Assembly: GCA_964020155.1 (NCBI GenBank)
Contig: OZ026546.1
Coordinates: forward strand, 8,368,879-8,432,878
Reading direction: 5' to 3'
Length of the DNA: 64,000 nucleotides
Source: Chondrilla cf. caribensis
Taxonomy: Eukaryota > Porifera > Demospongiae > Chondrillida > Chondrillidae
A model generated the notes under the pieces. The model worked only from the letters and a program-made list of their open reading frames with translations, was not told where the DNA came from and ran no database searches. Position 1 is the first letter of the stretch; the number at the start of each line of letters is the position of its first letter. Below are positions 1-11,916 of this stretch, in pieces. The translations under genes and the position numbers were made by a program.

Positions 1-380
1 ATGATGACAGTGAGGTCAGTTCCTTCATCTTGACAGTACACTGTACAAGGTGATGTTTGACATGGTCCACTACCTCTCATTGCAGAGAGAAGATCTCTCA
101 ACCTCTAAACTGGATAGCAGTCCCTCTCCTGATAACGATCAAGGTGGCTTCTCTGGAGTACCCAATGGTGACAGTAAGGTCAGTTCCTCCATCTTGACAG
201 TACACTGTACAAGGGGATGTTTGACATGGTCCACTACCTCTCATTGCAGAGTGGAGACCTCCCAACCTCTGCACAGGAGATCAATCCTCCTCCTGATGAT
301 GACAGAGAGGTCAGTTCCTCCATCTTGACAGTACACTGTACAAGGTGATGGTTGACATGATCCTCTACCTCTCATTGCAG
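1..380 (+). repeat. Tandem exon-plus-intron duplication
   Basis: Three introns at 15-85, 179-249 and 310-380 are each exactly 71 bp and almost identical. They start GTCAGTTCC and end CTCATTG/CAG, and the exons between them are related but differ in length. A fourth copy of the same 71-bp intron lies at 20100-20170 in set D. The unit has expanded locally by duplicating an exon together with its intron. Confidence 0.8.
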
Positions 381-585
381 TTCAGAGGCCCTGTACATGA
401 GTCCAGTCCTCCTGATGATGACAATGGTAAACTTCCCATTACTCATCCAAAGGAAAACATTGTTGGAATGGTTTGTTACATTTGTTGTATTATGTCTTGT
501 ACTGTATGTCACTTATAAGGAGTTCTTCTTACTGTAGGTTGTAGCTGAGCATGACAAGGAGCCATCTCTTGACCATACAACTCAG
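1..585 (+). CDS. 3' part of a receptor-type gene: acidic/proline-rich cytosolic tail (5' end outside window)
   Basis: Five exons can be read: 1-14 (partial), 86-178, 250-309, 381-470 and 538-585. All join in phase 0 with GT donors (three of them GTCAGT) and AG acceptors. The encoded peptide is low-complexity, rich in Pro, Asp and Ser (for example NPPPDDD, SPPDDDNGKLP) and ends in a VVAEHDKEPS-type exon. The last two exons match the tail exons of set D at 20171-20266 and 20337-20390, so this is the end of a paralogue of D whose membrane part lies to the left. The final coding exon, equivalent to D 20977-21081, was not found. No enzyme or binding motif is visible; a flexible cytosolic linker is the inference. 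Confidence is good for the exons and low for function. Confidence 0.6.
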
Positions 586-2672
586 GTAACCATGAGATTT
601 TACTCCAGTATCCATTGCACATGATGACAGAATGACTATAACATGTGAATTAATCCTGTATGCAGACCATAGGTGTAGTATGTACATACATATTCCTCCA
701 CATGCAATGTTAGTTCAACATACCCTAACAACATTGAGTGGCATACTGTGTATAATATGATGCCTACTCTCACCAGACAACTTGTGTATGTGAATGTGTG
801 TATGTATGTGTATGTGTACTTATTGCTCTACGACATTATACATCAAAGGCACCACCTGGGCAGTATCTCACTGCCTAGGTGGTGCCCTCAAAGCTCTCTC
901 TCAGCTTTCACATATGTAACCTTGTACAATACAATGGTAACAAGGAATATACTGCTGATTTCTGTTGGATTTCATCATATTGGTAGTGATTTGTTATTAA
1001 TTAATATTTGAATTATCAATAATTGAGTACTTAACAAGATTTCAAATACAAATCCTGATAAGCGTCAGTGATGACTTTCTCTCAGGATAGTCTCCTAAGA
1101 CGATAAACTTTGTGGATGCTGAGCCTTAATTTCAACTTATGAGGATTCCAAGCCCTTCCTTTCGCTTTAAGTGTCAAAATATTTAGTGATATGAGCTAGT
1201 TACTATGCACCTTCATGTCTTGGACAATAAATATAGTTCCTACTATTACGTACGTATGTACGTATGTGTATATGTGTGTACGGACAGTCACATATATATA
1301 TATATTTGTCTACTTTTTAGTCCCTACATTCTGAGTGAAACAACATTTTATTGTTTGAAACTAAACCTTGAAAACAAGTGAGTTTTCTTGTTGCTCTATG
1401 CACACACTAGTACAGATGTAATGTATGTACATACAGTCTAGACCACGGTCCCATGGCCTATCTCTAGCACATGTACTGAAGTAATATGTATTTTTGTATT
1501 AATTGGTACTGGCAAACTTTTGCAAATCTGACCAATTTTGTATTTTGTGTGGGGGGAATTTATACACCTAAATTTACTTAATAGTGGTTGTTTGCTATCA
1601 AATGAAATGATCTCTGTAGAGCATGTGTTTCATGGTACAGTGGGTGGTGGAAAGGTTATTCAACATGCATTGCCATTACACCGACATGTGATGTTGGGTC
1701 ATTTGTGATACATGCAAGTATACTATTAGCATATGACAATGTCACATGTATGTCACATGTTATAGACTTTGAGCGGATATTGTATACACTAGTGCATTTG
1801 TACAGAATTGAACATGAGATGGTCATGGTGGCCAATCAGTGTGTGTACCTACTATAGCTATATCACTATAGCTTATTGATTGGCTAGTGTGACCATCATA
1901 TGTTCAGTGCCGCATACAGTGAATCTGACCATCTCCACTCCCCCATTTGTAGCTGGTGTGAGTGCTGTGTGTGTGTCATATCTGGTGTGAGTGCTGTGTG
2001 TACCAATCATGACTACCTGTCTACAAACACTATCAGTATTTATTGATTATAATTCACATGTTATGATCCACTTCAATTGTAGGTTGTATGTTCACTGTAG
2101 TTTCCATATATCCATGCAGCATTAGTGGCATGAGAACATTACTCAATATCCCCCACAACCGTTATTCTTTTGTACATGATTACCACATGTTGACATATTA
2201 TTGAGTCCACCAAGTGTAGGATGTCCTCAAGCATCTGTTATTCAACCTCCACAATGTACATGACATGATGTAAATATTAATATATTGTATTATAATGTTT
2301 GATTATAATTACCAGTGAGTGTGATGTACATGTGCCACAGTGCGATAATGTAATCCTATTACAACTACATAAATGCAGTATAAAGTTGACTACTGACGAC
2401 TTGTGACATGCGCACTGCATACCAGTACCATCATGTGCTCGTTGAGCATATGGTTTGTAACAGTATTGATACTCTGACCATATTATTCATATAAAATGAT
2501 ATATATTCACGCGAGTGTATGCATGCCACTCGGCTCGAGTGTATACACACCATTCGGCATCATAAGACATGGATCCGGAATTTCCGCCATTTTGTTATGG
2601 TTGCACAATAATATTATGACGCGTCACTCTTGCATAAATATAGCGCTACTTTGTCGCTGGAATATCGAAGCA
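586..2672. other. Intergenic stretch, no gene recognised
   Basis: Apart from short TG- and TA-rich tracts (about 770-830 and 1250-1310) I see no coding exon with convincing splice sites. The missing last exon of the upstream gene could lie here. A TATAAA-like string at about 2490, followed by a CpG-richer stretch, precedes the first exon of receptor A and may hold its promoter; that is inference only. Confidence 0.4.
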
Positions 2673-5644
2673 ATGAAGACGGCTCCAAAGCAACGCTACC
2701 CTGTAGCTGTGTTTGGCTATGTTTCCACTCAGTACACGTACTTTGTGGTTTGTATCATTTTATGGACCTCGATTATCGGTGAGCTAGCTTTGTCACACAT
2801 GTTTGCACGCGAGGAACGCACGTACGTACGTGGTACTTTTCTCCGTGTAGTGTGTTTGCTGCTTCTGAGACATAATTCCGCGTATATGGCTGTATTTTAC
2901 GTGGAGTATTATTATCTATGACAATATATCTACGCGTGCATGTGTGTGCTGTGTGTGTATGTAGCTATGTGCTTAGATCTAAGTTTTGTCAGGTAACAGA
3001 TGAGATTTAATCCCTTATGTCAAGACCACTTAATTCTGAGACCTAGCTGGGCACATGGGTCGTCTCCACTATGCAGATATTGTATCTGCAGTGGCCAAAT
3101 TACTGAATGGATTGTTGCTGTGATGAACCTGCTTTAGTTTATCAAATTGGAATTGATAGCCATCAATGAAGCATGTACATACTCCAAGTCCACTTATCTA
3201 TATAGACCGATCACCGAATGTTGGTGACAATTTTGTGTTGCCTGCAGTGTGCAGGTATTCACCAGGGTGTGATCGGTACTGATATTCAACCTTATGTGGT
3301 AGTGTCTGTTCGCTGGTGTTCCTGGAAAGTACGTACCTCATATTGAGCTTATAGTGGACTATATACGTAGCAGCATAATAATGATGATTATTGTTGAGGT
3401 ACACACACAGTTGTGTGCACCAACATGTGTGAAGAATACAACACAGAAAAAAAGGCTAGTTCCATCACCTTATCTCAATGGTGGGAATAGCTGTACTTTC
3501 TGTATTGTACCACACACCAGTGAATTGTATGAGGTTTCAGTTGTTGGTTACCAGCTGTCTATCCTGACGTGAGGTATTCAAAAGAGTAACTACTCCTTTT
3601 GTCAAGTAGAATTTTCAATTACTATGTGTTAATAATGTTTTCTCCAATGTATAGTTATAATGTATATATTGAACAATACACAATACCTTGGTACACAGTG
3701 TGGGTGGCCCCTTTAATTTAACCCTCAATAGATCCATACTCTTCATAACAAGCAGTCAAGGACCTGTTGTTCTGAACACTATAGAGTAAAAACTGAAATC
3801 AACTATCTCTAAATTGGTTGGTAGATGTTCACACAGTTCAGAATTATTGGATTGTGTTTCACTTTGTGTACTACGACTATGGACTGGTTTGCTAATAGCT
3901 GTTGTTGACTTGCATAGGTCATGCTCAACTCAACATCTCCACATCCACTCCTACTCCATGTTATGGAGATGTAGTGACTCTAGTGTGTCACCATCCTGAA
4001 CTGGCCAGCAACCCTCGAAAGTACGTCACTGCCATCCCCCAGTGGAGGGAGAACGGAGTGGGGATCACACCTGCTATCGGCTCTGTGTTTGATGCCAACA
4101 CAGCTGCAGAGCCCACCCACACAACTCTCACCATCAACATCACAGTGGACCACTTCAGGAACAAGTCCTTCAACTACTATTGTTTGCTGGTGTTAGCAGG
4201 TCTGGATGGACAACCAGACGGAATGGAGACCAGTGGAGAGGTCAATGTGAACCCTGTTGGTGAGTGGCTGTTATTGTTGGAGCCTTGTAGATTCAATTGG
4301 TTATGATCATGAGTATCAATATCTTCAGATGTGCCACCAGCTCCAGTAGTGGTTCAGAAACCGAATGCAACTTCTGACATAATAAAGTGGCAGCTCAACC
4401 CCAAATGCTTCACAGTCCTGGTCTACCACATTCTGTGGTATCCAGTGGACAGCCACTATCAACCAGTATCATCAGCTACCACCAGCAGAACAGAGTTCAC
4501 TCTGACCAACTTGCACAGCAATACGTCCTACATGGTGGAGATCATTGCCGAAACTGTCGACAAGACCCACACAATATCTCATAATGTATCAACCACCTTC
4601 ACCTTTGTGACACCAGGTACAGTAAAGGTTCACCACATCTGGTGTAAAGTGTGATATCATTCAGTACAGTATGTATACATGACAATACATGATATTATTT
4701 AATATGTACAGCTTGTGGATGTAGTCAGCTAAATTCCAGTGAAAATCTGATACCTGTGGCACTAACATGTGAGTGTGTGTCGTTATCAACATGTTCAACT
4801 TTTGAATCACTTTTATTCTAGTTTGTTTCTGGTGTAGCTCTGTCTCCCAACCAGTTTGTAGACACTTCCTGCCAAGGTCAATACACTGCTATTGGTTGTC
4901 TTGCTGTCACCGTGGTTACAAGCTGGCTGGTTTCCACTCTCATCATTGCTGTCCTCTGCAGGAAGTTGACAGGCAGAACACAAGGTGTGCACATGTCACA
5001 TGTGTTCAGTTATATCTGTAACCCACTATAGACTTATAGGAAAAGGGCCTAGACTAAGTATTGTTTAGTATACCTGTACCTGCATGTAGTGGTTGTGAAG
5101 TGTCTTAATGGTAGATTTGTATGTGTATATTGGGGATGTGTATATATGGTGTATGCCAGCGGATGGATACAATGGATTGTATACACAAGTTTTGTGCATG
5201 TTTGTGTTTTCCTAGGTATGCCCATGCTGCTGCATGTGGCTTGAAACCTTGCATATTCATATTATAGTAAATTTTGATGTACAGTGGGACCTCCTAATTG
5301 AATGTATGTAATCCAGCATACTTGATAATCTGACCAATTTCTGAGCATCATCACAAGCTATCGTATGCAAACCACCATAATATGACAGCCTTTGTACTCC
5401 AACATGTAATTGTTTTCCCAAAGAGTGTCTGATTATCAAGGTTCCACTGTACATTGGAAGACACAATGTCAAGCACATGTATGTTTGATCTTGTTTGTCT
5501 GACTGCTAACATTGTGTAGGGAATGTCGAGGACTCCACTACCCCATCTGTTGAAGGACCTTGTGTTGTGGTGGAAGACAGTCCTGCTTATGTCACTATTG
5601 AATTGAGGGACAAAACTGCTAAATCGCAATATATGAACATATAG
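2673..5644 (+). CDS. Receptor A: signal peptide-Ig-FN3-TM protein with ITAM-like tail
   Basis: Exons read from splice sites: 2673-2778, 3918-4259, 4329-4616, 4712-4768, 4838-4984 and 5520-5644. All junctions are phase 1 and together give an open frame of 354 residues. Exon 1 starts at ATG and ends in a hydrophobic run (FVVCIILWTSIIG), a probable signal peptide. Exon 2 is an Ig-like domain with CYGDVVTLVC and the later YYC cysteine. Exon 3 is FN3-like (SNTSYMVEIIAE). Exon 5 holds the TM segment (about VVTSWLVSTLIIAVLC). The last exon is a 40-residue cytosolic tail containing YVTI and, ten residues later, YMNI. SQYMNI also fits the ITIM consensus and YMN fits a Grb2-SH2 site. Expected location is the plasma membrane; the ligand is unknown. 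Its Ig exon is closely related to those of B and C. The 534-bp last intron carries a MITE. Confidence 0.78.
5282..5449. mobile_element. TA-flanked MITE (pogo/Tc1-like ends) in the last intron of receptor A
   Basis: The 168-bp element begins CAGTGGGACCTC and ends in the inverted form GGTTCCACTG, with TA on both sides (5280-5281 and 5450-5451). No coding capacity is visible. The ends resemble those at 43122-43562 and 48545-48740. Confidence 0.7.
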
Positions 5645-5778
5645 GTAGTGTATAGAGCTAGCTGCTCTGTGTGTGTTCACTATAGTATTGCAAAATGCAT
5701 TATTGCAATGATTGTAATATATAATTCCTGGCTCCTTTGACATTGAGCTTCCATCGTCCATGTACTATACCGACTATA

Positions 5779-6271
5779 GGGTAGCGGAGCCATATCCCGG
5801 TCACCTGATGGTTCAAAATAGATAGCCTCGGATAGAGAGCGTATTGAAACTTGATGAAGGCGCGTTTGGATAGATCTTCTATTCGTTCATTCCAACATAT
5901 TCTGTACTTCGCAGAAATATCCTCTTTTTCTGCCGCCGAGTCATTCTGATAACGTGACGTCGTTTTCCCTATTCCCGGACATGTTTTCCTGAATTCGGAC
6001 AGCGGTTTCGAAAGTATTTTAGAAGCTGCAAATCACAACTTAAAGGGGGGGGGGTATGTAATTTAGGCCTATTGTGCAATAAAATATGACCATTGCGTCA
6101 TCTCCTCGACTAGTGTACTTCGCAGGACGACTGCATTTATTTGAATTAAGATAGTTCAAGTTTCCACCAAGTATGATATAGCTTTGAAAACTTGGACTGT
6201 TCGTTTTTTTACCAAAGATTCTAAAAAAGTGTCCGACTAATGGCATTGTCCGGGATATGCGGTACCTACCC
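5779..6271. mobile_element. Non-autonomous element with GGGTAG...CTACCC inverted ends, copy 1
   Basis: The left end GGGTAGCGGAGCCATATCCCGG is mirrored at the right by CCGGGATATGCGGTACCTACCC. A second copy with the same ends and interior lies at 24482-25505, where it carries two extra insertions. No ORF with a recognisable product is seen. A clear target-site duplication could not be assigned. Confidence 0.65.
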
Positions 6272-6907
6272 GATATGGCTTCATGGTGAGGATATCGCTA
6301 GATCCGTGACTTAATGTACACAGTTCTATATACATAGCTTAGTGATACTGTCGGAAAATGGAGGGACATACCTAGCTAGCTAGGCCTATGATCGATCTGT
6401 TGATGTTCTTTGCTGTTGGTTGAATATTTATGACCCCATGCACATGATCTAGACGAGGGTCCTGCCGTGAAGTAATTGCATTGTCATATCCGGGATTCTT
6501 CAAGTTTAATGTTCTGTTCACGGTCCAAAGCAGTCTTCTCTACCCAAGTTTCTTAGCATGATGGTGAGTTATTTCTAGCGTTACTTGACAGGCATTCGAA
6601 TTTACAGCCGGCTATAGCCCTGGCTGGCTCGTTCTCTCGTTCACACTGAGGCACATCGCTCGACCAATCTATAATACTTGGCAATGCTGCTTTTTGGAGA
6701 TCTGGGTATCAGTATTCACCTCTATTGTATACGCTAGCTATATTTTGTAGGTTATCAGCGTCGATTTAAGGGATGGACGTCAATAGCTAGGGCCCATACA
6801 TACCTATAGCATAGTATACTGTGATACTGTACTAGTGACGCATGTGAATGTATGGCTTCAACCTGTCCCACTAATGAGCTACAATAGATAGTACTTTTAT
6901 TTACTGA

Positions 6908-7708
6908 AATTTTCGCGGGACTTTATATTCGCATATTTCGCGAACTTAGTATGGGAAGCTCGCGAAGATAAAATCCCAGTACATAGAGTATATCCCAGGA
7001 GGGTTAAAATAAACCAAGGGGGGATAAAATATCCTAGTAATTTTTAACCGGGGGTTAATCTATTGGGGCTACACCAGACCAAAATTTTCAAACATTGTGC
7101 TGAAAATTTTGGTCCACCTGAACATACAGTCCAGGACCAAAAATTTAAGAGGGGCCAAACTTTTCAGCACAATGTTTGAAAAAATGGTCCTGGACCAAGA
7201 CTTTCAGGAAAAATTGCTGAAAATTTTGGTCCCCAGACGAAGATTTTCAGGACCAAAATTCCAGTGACAGATCCCTAGAATACTGCCTTGAGCCAGTAAC
7301 TTCCAGTGTTATTGTTCCTCTGCGCCTTACAAAGAGCAAGAATACACAAAAGTACTTGCGGGGAACATGCCCAACCAGGGTTGCATCTTCGTACACTAGT
7401 AGCTACTCCAACCGCGAACAAGTCTTTCCTGTTGTGTGTCCGTGAATGCAACGCTGAAACTTGAACCTACAAGACATTACTGGCTTCCTTTCCCAACAAA
7501 CAACAAAGAACCAAATTTGAATACACGGCATGCTGAATTAACACGTGGAAATAGGTACCTATTTTTCATTGTTTGTCTGTCTACTATATACGTATACCTA
7601 TATATCTATCCTCATTAAGCCTAATAGGCGTTAAGTTCGCGAATGTTGTTGGAGTCGCGAAACTAAAAACGCAAAAAATCTCAAATCCGCCGATTCGCGA
7701 AAATTTCA
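6908..7708. repeat. AT-rich inverted-end repeat with CGCGAAAATTT ends
   Basis: TGAAATTTTCGCG near 6915 is mirrored by CGCGAAAATTTCA near 7700. Several further TTCGCGAA strings sit just inside both ends. This looks like a MITE-type element. It encloses the fold-back repeat described next. Confidence 0.5.
6948..7215. repeat. Fold-back repeat, copy 1 (second copy at the window end)
   Basis: The segment contains the hairpin arms ACCAAAATTTTCA / TGAAAATTTTGGT, and then AAACATTGTGCTGAAAA mirrored by TTTTCAGCACAATGTTT. The same 270-bp sequence recurs at about 63711-64000 at high identity, in the same orientation. It is non-coding. Confidence 0.75.
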
Positions 7709-8370
7709 GCCATTACTGATTAGGGTATAACAATGTTTACACTGTCAGATATCTATCCTGTCGTCCATTTATAATAATGAAAAGTAATCAAAACAGTATT
7801 TGTTATGTCATAGAGTATAGATTATGTTATAATGTTCAATTTAGGGACAATTCAATAAATGGATTGAAGCTACATCTTCTTCATTATATGCAATACAGGC
7901 AATGTCACACCAACCACCATGCAGCCTGCTGTAGCACATTGTGCCTTTGATATATACGTGTGCATAGTATTACATTCCTCGCATGTGTGTATACATGCCT
8001 AATTTGCAATATGTATTCAATTTTTATTATGGTATGTACTTATTTCATACAGAATTATGGCAAAGTGTACTCAGATTTTATGATTACTGTAATGATATTG
8101 TCTTTATCAGCCCATATCAGTGAGTTTATGCATGTGTGTGTTTGTGTAAATGTATATGTGTATAATAATATGTATTGTATGTGTGTGTATGTGTACTGTA
8201 TGCGTGTGTGATTGTGTATTTGTGTGAGTACTTTTGTGTGTGTACGTTTGAATGTGTTTCTGTTCTCTTTCCCTCTCTTTCTCCAAGTGAGTGTTACTTT
8301 ATACATCTATGTGTGTATGTACATTCAATTTAAATACTGTGCATACATTCCATGATTCTTTTCCTTACAG
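7216..8370. other. Region upstream of set B, no signal-peptide exon found
   Basis: I looked for an ATG-plus-hydrophobic exon ending in phase 1 at a GT donor, as found for A, C, E and F, and did not find a convincing one. The stretch 8100-8260 is TG-rich. A first exon coding only UTR, or one far away, cannot be excluded. Confidence 0.4.
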
Positions 8371-10408
8371 GTCACACTCAACTCAACATCTCCACATCCA
8401 CTTCTACTCCATGTTATGGAGATGTAATGACTCTAGTGTGTCACCATCCTGAACTGGCTACCAACCGTTCCAAGTACTTCACTACTGTACCAGAATGGAG
8501 AGAGAATGGTGAAAAGATCCCTCCTCTATCCAATACTGAGACATCAGAAGACCTTACATATACAACTCACACCATCAAAATTACAACAGATCACTTCAAA
8601 GGCAGGTCACTCAACTACGCATGTTTTCTAATATTGGATAAAAGTGGACTTCCAGGAAATATAGAAAGTAGTGAAAATATCACTGTGGATCCTGTTGGTG
8701 AGTGGTCGTGCAAATGTTATAGAAAGTCATAGTAATGTTAGTGGGTGTAATTTTTTGGTAAAAATAGTCAGGAAGGGTTCTGTCATTCTCTTGTGGAGAT
8801 TGTGTCACATATTAGAACTGTATTACAGTGTACATGTGCATTTGAACTGCACACAGGATACAGTTGAATGTATGCCTCATGATCAAATATTACTGCACTA
8901 CGCACTAGGTGTAGCCCGCCTAAAAGAACCCTTAATCATAACTGACGATAGTACATACTGTATATAGGTGTATATACACACACATGTACCCTAGCTAGTA
9001 TACATATAAGTTGCTATATATGTGTTGCTTTTACTCACCAGCTCAAAAACTACATGCAGTGATTTCAGTATTTTCATAAGTATCAAACACCATGCATGCA
9101 CAATGTAGACCACCATCACAAAGTATGAATTGTACTGAGCAAATTAAAACATGAAATTTTATTGTTTTTCCAATATTAAGACCTGACCCCACCTCACATC
9201 ACAAACATGGACCCTCTGGAGTCTTCCATCACTGTTGAATGGACCCCCCAACCCTGTGCTGTGAGGTACAATGTATCCTGGATGTACACCAATGGTGATG
9301 GTACTACTACTACTGGTAGTGGAGTCCCTGACCAGGTCACCAACTACACTATCCCAACCAGTGTACAAGGAGTGTATACTGTGTCAGTCCAAGCTGTTGA
9401 TGGAGTGGGTAATGTAGGACCAGCAACTAGTGAAGTAGTGAGGTCCAGTGAGTACTAACTCCACACTCTGTGTCTTGATGATAGTGTGATGATCAATTCT
9501 TCTCTCTTCAGCCTACCCTCAACCCACTGCTGATGCTCCTCCTTGTGAGGACAGGTCACTTGTTCTGACATGTCTAGTCAGTGGACTACACAATGATAGG
9601 AGATCACACTTCATCTGGATTGACGGGAATGGTCCACTTGTTAACTCTGATCAGTACTCCATTACTGGTGATCAGTTGATGATAGCTAAGGTCTGTGCTT
9701 TGAGTGATGGGGAGGACAAGGCCATTCGATGTAGTGAAGTCTTGAGCAATGGAATAGTAGTGACAGGAGAAGTGTACATGGTGGAACCACTCAGCAAATG
9801 CCCATACTGTACGTACTATATCCTTCTCACACATAAATTTATAAATCTCATTGTTGTCTCTCCCAACACACTTGATGGACATCATATGCCCCGTATACCC
9901 CCTGTATTTCATTTCTCCTAAAAATCCCAATGTATGTGTGCACATATGTACATGTACTCATGTATATGTCATGTATGCAGTATCCCCTCACACAGCAGAT
10001 GTACTGTAGACACAACACATGTACAATAACTTCATATGGGATAGTTTTTCATCACTTTCAAAGGAACCAACTGAGCGTATCTCCCATGCACAGGTAGTAG
10101 AGTATGTCATGATACACTGAGTGAAATACCCCGTCTTCTCATAACAATTTGATAGTTTCACTCACTGCATTCAGGGATGCTTCTCCTTTGAATTATCTCT
10201 TGTTGCAAATCTACCTTCCATAGCCGAGTCCCCTCTTACTGAAGGATTCAACCTTGCTGCTGCTATTGCTGTACCTGTCATTGGTGTGGTCACAATCCTT
10301 ATAATTGTTGTCATGGTGATTACTGGTATGTTATGGACTCATCGAAGGAAAGGAAAACATGGAGAATATGAAATGAGACCAGCTACAGATGAACAATCCG
10401 ATCCTTAA
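8371..10408 (+). CDS. Set B: Ig-FN3-Ig-TM exons with short tail, no signal peptide found
   Basis: Exons 8371-8697, 9181-9447, 9512-9808 and 10224-10408 join in phase 1 and give 357 residues to the TAA stop at 10406. The order is an Ig domain (CYGDVMTLVC...YAC), FN3 (VRYNVSWMYTN...), a second Ig-like domain (LVLTCLVSGLH...IRC), then one exon with the TM (about AAAIAVPVIGVVTILIIVVM) and a tail ending in HGEYEMRPATDE. The first Ig exon is close to that of receptor A. The FN3 and second Ig exons, plus the 64-bp intron between them, are nearly identical to those of set G on the other strand. With no start exon of its own, B is either an alternative 3' end of A or a gene whose first exon I missed. 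The short tail has no ITIM or ITAM. The donor after 9808 is the least certain boundary. Confidence 0.68.
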
Positions 10409-11916
10409 GATAATGTATAATATAATTATCATTATACTGTTACAGTATATATACTGCATGATACAAAATTAATAGAACTTATGTGTACCGTGTTTATTAT
10501 TGTAAGTGCTGTGGACGTATATTCTGCTGGGGTGGGTACGTACACATCTGTTACGTGTATGTATAATATGTTTGTACACCCTGCTGGAGGTGCTATGTAC
10601 CCATGCCAGTGGTAACCAACAAAATGTCTTTGGTCACCAGTCACAAATGCTCACCAGTGTCCATATAATGCATAATATATATACGTATATATATATATAT
10701 ATATAATGCACACACTTTGTATGTACACTCCAATATCTCCTCCATATAAACTATAATTAATTGTTCACCTGATGTTTATGTAGCAGTGCTATAGTCTCTT
10801 TATGTACTAAATTGGTTATGATCCAATGCATCAGGTCTTTTCCCGCAGTAATCATATTGGAGTATGCATGTAGATCCATGACTGATATAACAATCCTTCA
10901 GTTTTACATAATGTGTGCATAGAGTACTGCATATACCATTAATAGATACTGTCCATAACAACATAACAATAATAGTATTGTGATTTTTGTAACGTGATAA
11001 AGGCATGATTCGCGTAATTAAGTCTATTCATGGTTTGACCTGACGCAGCACTCAAATAAGGTGAGAGGTGAAACCCTATGAATTTGATTGATGTTGACAC
11101 CCCTCGCTTCCAAGAATTTCAGGACCAGTTTTAAGCGCTTCGATCCATCGATTCATTGGAGAACAACAGATACCCCAACGCCGAGTACACGTAGATTGGA
11201 CGTCTCCAAGTGAGTGAATTAATATTTTGTTAATGACAGGAGTTGGCTTCGGTCGAATAACGAGTGGAGGGATATGGGGTTGTATAGGCGGATAGCCCGT
11301 TCAGAGTTAACACTCTTGATAATATATTACACGATCTAAAAGATCTTTCATAAATTCCGTAGGCTTTAACGAGTGAGCACCTATATTGAAGAGTAAGGTC
11401 AATAAAATATCTTGCAAATTAAGATATCTTGAAGCTGTGCATGCACGGAGCTAATTTTCATTCAATTTGGATCCTGATCTATTTGTGACACCCACAGTAA
11501 ACGGAGGCTAATCTGTGTCAGATCGCAGCTTATAACCGTAGCCGAACCTCTGTAGCCTGTAGCCTGGATTCCGATAAGGCGGAGTGGTTTTGTAACAGCT
11601 ACACTTAGCCGTACGTAGTCTCACGGATTAGGACGTTTATAGAAAGGATGTCCAATTGTGGTTTGAAAGTGCTGGTATGACACAGAGTGTCGAAGCTTTA
11701 GTAATCCCTGGCTACCCTTAGCCTTCAGTAAGACCATGGTTTTGGAAACTTCGGTCACCTAGGGTCTGTCAGTGAACGTTTTTGAGTTCTTATACAAACT
11801 CAGCGAACCTCCTAATTTGCCCATAGGCCACGCTTGGTCCACTATCCGTTTTCTTCACCCATACCAGGACTTCAATGAACATACTGTGCAATATTGCAGT
11901 CTTCCCAGAAAAGAGA
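10409..11916. other. Intergenic region ahead of receptor C
   Basis: A TA microsatellite lies near 10675-10704. From about 11000 to 11900 the sequence becomes richer in CpG than its surroundings, as often seen upstream of genes, and leads straight into the first exon of receptor C. No coding exon was recognised. A promoter here is inferred from position only. Confidence 0.35.

Noticed and set aside
2496..2921. A 141-codon ORF overlapping the first exon of receptor A
   Set aside because: Only the internal ATG at 2673 followed by the GT donor at 2779 fits the phase-1 signal exon; the rest of the ORF is upstream flank and intron.
7436..8211. Candidate signal-peptide exons for set B
   Set aside because: The hydrophobic ORFs here have no GT donor in the phase needed to join 8371.
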